DNA of 10,273 bases. It comes from an uncultured Peptococcaceae bacterium. GTDB lineage: Bacteria; Bacillota; Peptococcia; Peptococcales; Peptococcaceae. The position numbers and the translations under genes are program-made. Below are positions 1-5,246 of this stretch, in pieces (positions within the stretch are counted from its first letter, which is position 1; every line of letters starts with the position of its first letter). The notes beneath the pieces are model-generated. The model worked only from the letters and a program-made list of their open reading frames with translations. It was not told the origin of the DNA and made no database searches. The stretch lies in assembly GCA_934229395.1 (NCBI GenBank), contig CAKQDL010000059.1, positions 1-10,273 of the forward strand, in the 5' to 3' direction.

Positions 1-25
1 CTGGCTTAATTTCATAGAAAACACA

Positions 26-63
26 AAGAACCCCGTTTTGAGTTGTTTCAAAACGGGGTTCTT
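26..63 (-). terminator. Intrinsic terminator downstream of the intact exporter gene
   Basis: A perfect 15-bp stem (26-40 with 49-63) encloses an 8-nt loop. Read on the minus strand it is followed by TGTGTTTTC, a modest T-rich tail. It lies 45 bases past the stop codon of the exporter gene, so it probably ends that transcript. The plus-strand side has no T run. Confidence 0.6.
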
Positions 64-73
64 CGACAGTCTG

Positions 74-104
74 AGCGTCTGGCTGTTGCCGGACGCTATT
101 TTTA
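74..104 (+). terminator. Possible plus-strand terminator hairpin
   Basis: A 10-bp stem (74-83 with 88-97, one G-T pair) closes a TGTT tetraloop and is followed on the plus strand by ATTTTTA. It could end a plus-strand transcript entering from the left edge, making this a convergent junction with the exporter gene. No plus-strand gene is visible before it in the window, so the assignment is tentative. It could instead be a second 3' hairpin of the minus-strand transcript, 10 bases after that gene's stop. Confidence 0.3.
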
Positions 105-107
105 TGT

Positions 108-1436
108 TCAACTACAATGTCTAAAGTCCTTGTCTGTGAGGATGCGAGCAAAGATGAGGCCTAGTGGCAGGGCTAGTACAATAAGTGAGGCGGCTACCAA
201 CCATTGGTTTGCTTCAGTCATGTTCATAATACCAAGATTATAAACACCTCGGTATAAATAAAGACCGGGCACCATAATAACAATGGATGGCACCGTGATG
301 GTAATGCGCGGATAACCTTGTTCCTTGTTAAGAATTGAGGCTAGAATGCCTGCGGTGAGTGCGCCGAGAAAGGCGGCGGCGGCAGGTGGCATGGCGGTAA
401 AGTCGACAAGCTCTAGGCGTAGGGTATTGCTTACAGCGCCAATAAGTGCAGCGACAAAGGCAAGGCGCTTATCCGAATTGAACATGAGAGAAAAACCAAA
501 CACCCCACAAAAACTAGCTAATAATCTCAAAAGAAACTGAACCAATGGTTGGAGAGTGAGTGGCATAAAATCACCGGGTGCATAATGGAAGGTGAAAGCC
601 ATAATCCAAGCAGTGAGAGTAGCAACCACTATAGTAATGAGCGCATAGAGGAGACGTTCTGTGCCAGAGCGTAAATCAAGTTTTGCCATATCGATAAAGC
701 TTGTAATAAATGGAAAACCTGGGATGATAAATAGAACGGCACAAATATATCCAACTTCATGGTTCACTGAAATATGGAAAAGTGTTTCCGCCATTGTAAG
801 CACGGAAAAATAGGTGAGGCAAGCAGCAGAGATAGAGGCGATAATGCATAAGAGAAGCGTTAACTTTCTTCCACTCAGTTTGGCACGAATATAATTGCCA
901 ACACCGGCGCCAAAAAAAGCACCAATCATTTCAACAGGACCGCCGCCGAGAAGAAATGTGAAAGCGCAACAGGCAACAGCGGCAGCAAGACCGAGCTGGA
1001 GAGGCGTGTAATTGCCCTTCATGTGGACAATGTCGTCTAATGCCTTGTGGACATCTTCACAGGTAGCGGGCAGGTAGACATCATCGAACAACTTGACAAA
1101 CCCCCCCATAAGGCTAAGCTTGGTTGTGTTAACACCGGAAGTAGATAGACAAAGCGATTGAGAAAGACTTTCTTTGCCATCAAAAAACGTGCAGTTAATA
1201 GACATAAGTCCAATATCGGCAGTGCAGGTTAGACCAAGTGATTGAGAAAGGCTATTCATGGCGCTTCTAACTCTCCATGCACCAGTGCCACAGGAAAGCA
1301 TGATTAATCCAGTTCGACCAATGACAGAGGCTTTTTCCTGCAAACTAGCATCGCGTATTGGTGTATCGCCGGAAAGACCGGCATAGTCATGCCAGTATAT
1401 TTCCATGTGATTAGCACTCATAGCATTTTCGCTCAT
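108..1436 (-). CDS. thrE: Threonine/serine exporter family protein (fused YjjP-YjjB type)
   Basis: The 442-residue product is a ThrE-family membrane exporter. The family is known to export threonine and serine in Corynebacterium; the substrate here is inferred. A hydrophilic N-terminal domain (about residues 1-140, with the motif SCGTGAWRVRSAMN near residue 48) precedes about ten hydrophobic segments. The first half matches YjjP/DUF1212 and contains IIPGFPFITSFIDMAKLD. The second half matches YjjB/ThrE_2 and contains ITVPSIVIMVPGLYLYRG. In E. coli these halves are separate proteins; here they are fused, as in Corynebacterium. The start at 1436 is supported by AAAGGAG ending 10 bases upstream. 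A later Met aligns with the apparent start of the broken neighbour, but has no better ribosome binding site. It has its own promoter (1471-1499) and lies 88 bases downstream of the degenerate paralogue. Its base composition looks more AT-rich than the paralogue's. Confidence 0.88.
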   Translation of the reverse strand: MSENAMSANHMEIYWHDYAGLSGDTPIRDASLQEKASVIGRTGLIMLSCGTGAWRVRSAMNSLSQSLGLTCTADIGLMSINCTFFDGKESLSQSLCLSTSGVNTTKLSLMGGFVKLFDDVYLPATCEDVHKALDDIVHMKGNYTPLQLGLAAAVACCAFTFLLGGGPVEMIGAFFGAGVGNYIRAKLSGRKLTLLLCIIASISAACLTYFSVLTMAETLFHISVNHEVGYICAVLFIIPGFPFITSFIDMAKLDLRSGTERLLYALITIVVATLTAWIMAFTFHYAPGDFMPLTLQPLVQFLLRLLASFCGVFGFSLMFNSDKRLAFVAALIGAVSNTLRLELVDFTAMPPAAAAFLGALTAGILASILNKEQGYPRITITVPSIVIMVPGLYLYRGVYNLGIMNMTEANQWLVAASLIVLALPLGLIFARILTDKDFRHCS

Positions 1437-1470
1437 AATATAGATGCTCCTTTATTCGTTTACTGCAGCC

Positions 1471-1499
1471 ATTATAACGCTAAACAGAGCGGATTACAA
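1471..1499 (-). promoter_or_regulatory. Promoter of the intact thrE-like gene
   Basis: On the minus strand TTGTAA (1499-1494) and TATAAT (1476-1471) are separated by 17 bases, about 35 bases upstream of the start codon. This gives the intact copy its own transcription start, independent of the broken upstream copy. A weak 6-bp inverted repeat with a 21-base loop (1485-1490 with 1512-1517) overlaps the -35 region. Confidence 0.7.
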
Positions 1500-1524
1500 T
1501 GAATAGAAAAGGCTCTGCTTTTTA

Positions 1525-2848
1525 TTAGCTGCAATAACGAAAATCTTTGTCTGTGAGGGCACGGGCTAGAATGAGGCCCAAAGGCAGGGCAAAGATGATG
1601 AGAGAAGAAAAGGCGAGCCAGTAGGCGGCCTCGCTGATATTGAGCATGCCCAAGTTGTAGATGACACGATAGAGATAGACGCCGGGCATCATAATGATAA
1701 TCGAAGGGACAGTAATGGTAATGCGTGGATAGCCCTGGCGCTTGTTGAGCACAGAAGCCAAGAGGCCTGCCGTAAGGGCAGCGATAAAGGCAGCCGCTGC
1801 CACTGGAATAGACGTAAAATCCAAAAGCTCAAGGCGCAGGGTGTTACACAAAGCGCCAATGATGCCCGTAAAGGTAGCAAGGCGCAGCGTGGAATTAAAG
1901 ACGAGGGCAAAGCCAAAAACGCCAACAAAGCTAAGGCCAACACGGAGCAAGAAATGCACCATCGGATGAAAGCTCATCGGCGCAAAATCGTCAGGCGCAA
2001 AGTGAAAGACCATGGCCGTGACCCACGCTGTGAGGGTGACCACAACAATGGTAATGAGGGCGTACATCAGACGCTCCATCCCAAAACGCAAATCGAGCTT
2101 GGCCATATCGATAAAGCTGGTGATAAAAGGAAAGCATGGGATGATAAAGAGGGCGGCGCAGATATAGCCGGCCTCGTGATAGCTGGGAATTTGAAAGGAC
2201 CATTCTAAGAGACGCATGATGGCAAAATAGGTAAGGCAGGCCAAGGCAATCGATAGGGCAATGCAAAGGGTCTGGGTGAGATTTTTGCCTGCAAGCTTGG
2301 TGCGCGTGTAGTTGCCAAGTCAGGCGCCGAAGAGGACGCCAAGCATTTCTATTGGTCCACCGCCTAAAAGAAAGGTGGAGGCAGCGCAAGCAAGGCCGGC
2401 AGCAAGACCTAAGAGGGCGGGACGGTAATGGCCTTTTGCTCTTCAATATCATCAAGGGCGCGCTGAATTTCTTCACAGGAGGCGTTTAAATGGCGGTCGA
2501 AAATTTTTACAAAGCCTTCTAGAAGCGAGCGCTTGGTGGCGTTGATGCCGCTCGACTTGAGACAGAGGGTTTGGGAAAGGGCCTCCTTGCCATCAAAAAA
2601 GGTGCAGTTAATCGAAAGCAGGCCAATATCGGCCATTAGCGTAAGGCCTAGAGCCTGCGAGAGGATGTTCATAGAGCTGCGCACGCGCCATGCCCCTGTG
2701 CCACAGGCCAGTGTCATGAGCCCCACGCGGCCAATGATACTGGCTTTTTCTTGAAGCGTTGCATATTGTATGGGTGTATTGGCAGAATGCGCTGCATAAT
2801 CGTGCCAGTTGATTTTCATGTGGTTGGCATCAACAAAGGATGTTTCAT
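1525..2848 (-). pseudogene. Degenerate ThrE-family exporter paralogue
   Basis: This is a second copy of the fused YjjP-YjjB exporter, clearly homologous along its whole length to the intact copy downstream (by eye well over half of residues identical in the membrane part). It is split into an N-terminal piece (2409-2819, 136 codons) and a C-terminal piece (open from 2319 down to 1525). Three lesions are visible. First, one G is missing from a GGG run at about 2432: the intact copy reads AAGGGC, this copy AAGGC. Second, after correcting that frame, a TGA at 2320-2322 replaces a conserved glycine codon (GA-stop-LGNY against GAGVGNY). Third, the best ribosome binding site serves an ATG at 2848 that is out of frame with the rest, while the in-frame codons before ATG 2819 still encode DANHM, matching SANHM of the intact copy. 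The C-terminal piece keeps the motifs FIIPCFPFITSFIDMAKLD and PGVYLYR, so inactivation is probably recent. A sequencing artefact is less likely because no neighbouring large gene shows such errors. Confidence 0.85.
2816..2848 (-). other. Ten-codon start-proximal ORF overlapping the next ATG
   Basis: The ATG at 2848-2846 has the ideal ribosome binding site AAAGGAGG (2862-2855) six bases upstream, yet its frame ends after ten codons. The TGA (2818-2816) overlaps the ATG at 2819-2817 as ATGA. It may be a frameshifted remnant of the exporter's true N-terminus, which I favour, or a tiny leader ORF that lets ribosomes restart on the 136-codon fragment. Confidence 0.45.
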
Positions 2849-2869
2849 GGTGAACCTCCTTTGTTGATG
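2828..2869 (-). promoter_or_regulatory. Hairpin covering the Shine-Dalgarno of the thrE-like pseudogene
   Basis: A perfect 13-bp inverted repeat (2828-2840 with 2857-2869) brackets a 16-base loop. In the minus-strand mRNA the 5' arm contains AAAGGA, most of the Shine-Dalgarno, and the loop holds the ATG at 2848. Folding would block ribosome entry. It could be a translational control hairpin or a DNA operator. The structure is seen directly; any regulatory role is inferred. Confidence 0.5.
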
Positions 2870-2878
2870 TTTTGCTTT

Positions 2879-2884
2879 ATTATA
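2879..2884 (-). promoter_or_regulatory. Candidate -10 box of the thrE-like pseudogene
   Basis: A perfect TATAAT on the minus strand lies about 16 bases upstream of the ribosome binding site. No good -35 hexamer is seen at 15-18 bases, so an activator or a weak promoter is possible. A 7-bp inverted repeat (2886-2910) occupies the spacer and -35 region. Confidence 0.45.
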
Positions 2885-2885
2885 A

Positions 2886-2910
2886 CCCATCTTCAAAAAT
2901 CAGAGATGGG
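2886..2910. repeat. Inverted repeat, possible operator
   Basis: CCCATCT (2886-2892) and AGATGGG (2904-2910) form a 7-bp inverted repeat with an 11-base spacer. It sits directly upstream of the minus-strand TATAAT, where a regulator of the exporter gene could bind. Nothing identifies the regulator. Confidence 0.35.
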
Positions 2911-2946
2911 GAAACGCGTTGCATTAGATAGTTTAATAATGGCGTC

Positions 2947-2975
2947 TTGTTAGAAAAGGGTTTTTTTGCTATGAT
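2947..2975 (+). promoter_or_regulatory. asnB promoter with extended -10
   Basis: TTGTTA (2947-2952), a 17-base spacer and TATGAT (2970-2975) preceded by TGC form an extended -10 promoter. It lies about 57 bases before the asnB start, in the divergent region shared with the thrE-like pseudogene. Confidence 0.75.
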
Positions 2976-3031
2976 AGGAAGGAAACTATTACAATCAAAC
3001 GCTATGTTTTCAATAGAAGGGACTATATACT

Positions 3032-4885
3032 ATGTGTGGAATCGTAGGCTATTTGCCAGGAAAAACTGAGCAAAACCATGAAGAAATCATTCAAAATATG
3101 ATGGAAACCATCACCCATCGTGGCCCGAATAGTGGCGGCTACCATGTGGCTGATGGTGCTGTGTTGGGTTTTCGCCGCCTGACCATCATTGACTTAACAG
3201 ATAATGGCAACCAACCACTTTTTGACGAAACTGGTCGTTACACCCTGACCTTTAACGGTGAAATTTACAACTTTAAGGAAATTCGCGCAGAGCTTGAACA
3301 AAAGGGCTATCATTTTAAGTCCAACACCGACAGCGAGGTGCTCGTTCACGGCTATGCAGAATGGAAGGAAGGCATCCTCGATAAGGTGCGCGGGATGTTT
3401 GCCTTTGCTATTTGGGATGCCAAGGAAGAAAGCCTTTTCTTGGCGCGCGATATGTTTGGCATTAAGCCACTCTACTACGGCAAGGCATCCAACGACGGCA
3501 CCTTTTTCTATGGCTCCGAAATCAAGAGCTTCTTGCCACATCCATCCTTTGTGAAGGAAGTCAACAACAACGCCGTGCTCCCATACTTGACTTTCCAATA
3601 TCCAGTGACCAACGAAACCTTTTTTAAAAATATTTATAAGCTAGAGCCTGGCACTTGGCTTCGTGTGAGCAAGGATGGCCACATGGAACGCAAGCGCTAT
3701 TGGGACTTCTCCTTTGATGCCACCGACGAAAGTTTAGAAAGCTACATGGAGCAAATCACCGACTGCCTCAAGGAATCGGTGGCTGCCCACAAAATTGCAG
3801 ACGTGCCTGTAGGCGCCTTCCTTTCTGGCGGTATCGACTCGAGCTTTATCACAGCGCTCTTTAAGCCAGAAAATACCTTCTCTGTAGGCTTTAAAGAAGC
3901 CGACGAACGCTTTAACGAAACCGACCAAGCGCGCCGTCTTTCTGAAATTTTGGGCTTCAACCACCATGTGCGTCTGATTGGTGCAGAGGAGTTCTTCGGT
4001 GCACTTCCAACCATCCAATATCACTTGGATGAGCCACAATCCAACCTTTCTACCGTGCCGCTTTATTTCTTGGCCCAATTGGCCTCAGAGCACGTGACTG
4101 TTGTACTTTCTGGTGAGGGGGCCGATGAGCTCTTTGGTGGGTACGAATCCTATATGCGCACCCCACACCTGCAAAAGTATGACAAGATTGTACCACAGGG
4201 GATGCGTCGTTCCCTGTGCAAAATCGCTAGAAAGCTCCCACAAAACCGCGCCACTGATTTTCTTGTGCGTGGCGGTCAAACGCCAGAAGAATACTTCATC
4301 GGCCAAGCCCGCGTCTTCCCAGAGGACGAAGCCAAGGCGGTGCTCAAGCCTGCCTTCCGCAACGGCGTAACCGTGCAGGAGCTCACTGCACCTGTTTATA
4401 AGAGCGTGGAAGACAAGGATGACGTCACCAAGATGATGACCATTGATATGCGCCTATGGCTCCCTGGCGATATTCTTCTCAAGGCCGACAAAATGAGCTC
4501 TGCCCACTCCTTGGAATTGCGTGTACCGTTCCTTGATAAAAAGGTTATGAAGGTGGCAGAAAAAATCCCAACCAAGTACCGCATCAAGGATGGCCTTAGC
4601 AAGTACGCCCTTCGTAAGGCTGCTTTGGCTGAATTGCCAGAAGAATGGGCGCGCCGTCCAAAGAACGGTTTCCCAGTGCCAATTCGCGAATGGCTCAAGC
4701 AAGAAGACTACTACAACTACGTTAAAGAAATCTTCGAATCTCCAGAAGCCGGGATTTTCTTCGACCAAGACAAGCTTCTCGAATACCTTGACGAGCATTA
4801 CCAAGGCAAGGCCATGCGCCAACGTTACATTTACACAGCCATGTCTCTCATCTTGTGGTACCGCGAATATTTTATCAAACGCTAA
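3032..4885 (+). CDS. asnB: Asparagine synthetase B, glutamine-hydrolysing
   Basis: The 617-residue cytoplasmic enzyme makes asparagine from aspartate, ATP and glutamine. Residues 1 to about 200 form the class II glutamine amidotransferase domain. Cys2, exposed after removal of Met1 (MCGIVGY), is the nucleophile, and Arg49, Asn75, Glu77 (FNGEIYN) and Asp100 (NTDSE) match the glutamine-binding positions of this family. The rest is the ATP-dependent synthetase domain with the pyrophosphatase loop SGGIDSS at residues 265-271 and further conserved stretches LSGEGADELFGGY and LRVPFLD. The length fits the Bacillus AsnB/AsnO group. The start is fixed by the need for Cys2; a modest AGAAGG (3015-3020) lies upstream. 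The gene is monocistronic, with an extended -10 promoter before it and an intrinsic terminator right after it. CTT and CTC are common leucine codons here, read by the tRNA-Leu(GAG) genes at 9737 and 9955. Confidence 0.96.
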   Translation: MCGIVGYLPGKTEQNHEEIIQNMMETITHRGPNSGGYHVADGAVLGFRRLTIIDLTDNGNQPLFDETGRYTLTFNGEIYNFKEIRAELEQKGYHFKSNTDSEVLVHGYAEWKEGILDKVRGMFAFAIWDAKEESLFLARDMFGIKPLYYGKASNDGTFFYGSEIKSFLPHPSFVKEVNNNAVLPYLTFQYPVTNETFFKNIYKLEPGTWLRVSKDGHMERKRYWDFSFDATDESLESYMEQITDCLKESVAAHKIADVPVGAFLSGGIDSSFITALFKPENTFSVGFKEADERFNETDQARRLSEILGFNHHVRLIGAEEFFGALPTIQYHLDEPQSNLSTVPLYFLAQLASEHVTVVLSGEGADELFGGYESYMRTPHLQKYDKIVPQGMRRSLCKIARKLPQNRATDFLVRGGQTPEEYFIGQARVFPEDEAKAVLKPAFRNGVTVQELTAPVYKSVEDKDDVTKMMTIDMRLWLPGDILLKADKMSSAHSLELRVPFLDKKVMKVAEKIPTKYRIKDGLSKYALRKAALAELPEEWARRPKNGFPVPIREWLKQEDYYNYVKEIFESPEAGIFFDQDKLLEYLDEHYQGKAMRQRYIYTAMSLILWYREYFIKR

Positions 4886-4892
4886 TGTTTTT

Positions 4893-4923
4893 CCCTGTAG
4901 GCAAAAACCTGCAGGGATTTTTT
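4893..4923 (+). terminator. Intrinsic terminator of asnB
   Basis: A 9-bp stem (4893-4901 with 4908-4916, one G-T pair) encloses a CAAAAA loop and is followed by A and six Ts. It begins 8 bases after the asnB stop codon and separates asnB from the repair operon. Confidence 0.9.
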
Positions 4924-4924
4924 G

Positions 4925-4953
4925 TTCACAAGTATGGGGGAATCTGTCATAAT
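4925..4953 (+). promoter_or_regulatory. Candidate promoter of the GIY-YIG-polA-mutM-coaE operon
   Basis: TTCACA (4925-4930), a 17-base spacer and CATAAT (4948-4953) preceded by TGT resemble an extended -10 promoter. It starts two bases after the asnB terminator T run. The predicted transcription start (about 4959-4961) falls at or just before the Shine-Dalgarno (4959-4966), giving a very short leader. Confidence 0.5.
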
Positions 4954-4973
4954 ATCACAAAGGAGGGATGAGG

Positions 4974-5246
4974 ATGAAAAATCATTACGCCTATTTGATG
5001 CGCTGCGCCGATAATACCCTGTATTGCGGCTATTCTACCGATCCTAAGGCGCGCGAGGCGGTACACAACAGCGGCAAGGGTGCCAAATATACCCGTGCGC
5101 GCCGTCCCGTCACCCTCGTTTATGAAGAAGCCTTCGCCACCAAGGAGGAGGCCATGCGCCGCGAATGGCGCATCAAGCAACTATCCCGCCAGCAAAAGGA
5201 AAAGCTGGTGACAAGCTATAGCCTTGCGAGAGGAGAAAACGAATGA
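4974..5246 (+). CDS. GIY-YIG nuclease superfamily protein, UPF0213/YhbQ-like
   Basis: This 90-residue protein is a single GIY-YIG domain. The motif is the variant YAYLMRCADNTLYCGY (residues 5-20), followed by Arg27 and the family signature HNSGKGAKYTRARRPV (31-46). Glu64 in REWRIKQL is the likely metal ligand. The full set of catalytic-type residues appears present, so nuclease activity is plausible, but the cellular role of the UPF0213/YhbQ family is poorly defined. I chose ATG 4974 because AAAGGAGG (4959-4966) lies 7 bases upstream; ATG 4968 is in frame but only 1 base from the Shine-Dalgarno. The stop overlaps the polA start as ATGA, implying translational coupling. Its place as first gene of a repair operon suggests a DNA-linked role; this is inference. 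Confidence 0.88.
   Translation: MKNHYAYLMRCADNTLYCGYSTDPKAREAVHNSGKGAKYTRARRPVTLVYEEAFATKEEAMRREWRIKQLSRQQKEKLVTSYSLARGENE

Noticed and set aside
1954..2208. Plus-strand and alternative-frame ORFs opposite the exporter genes
   Set aside because: They are shadows of a membrane-protein frame: basic, low-complexity products without ribosome binding sites or recognisable motifs.
2320..2322. In-frame TGA in the exporter paralogue as a recoded (selenocysteine) codon
   Set aside because: The aligned residue in the intact copy is glycine, a separate frameshift lies just upstream, and this exporter family is not known for selenocysteine. Nonsense mutation is simpler.
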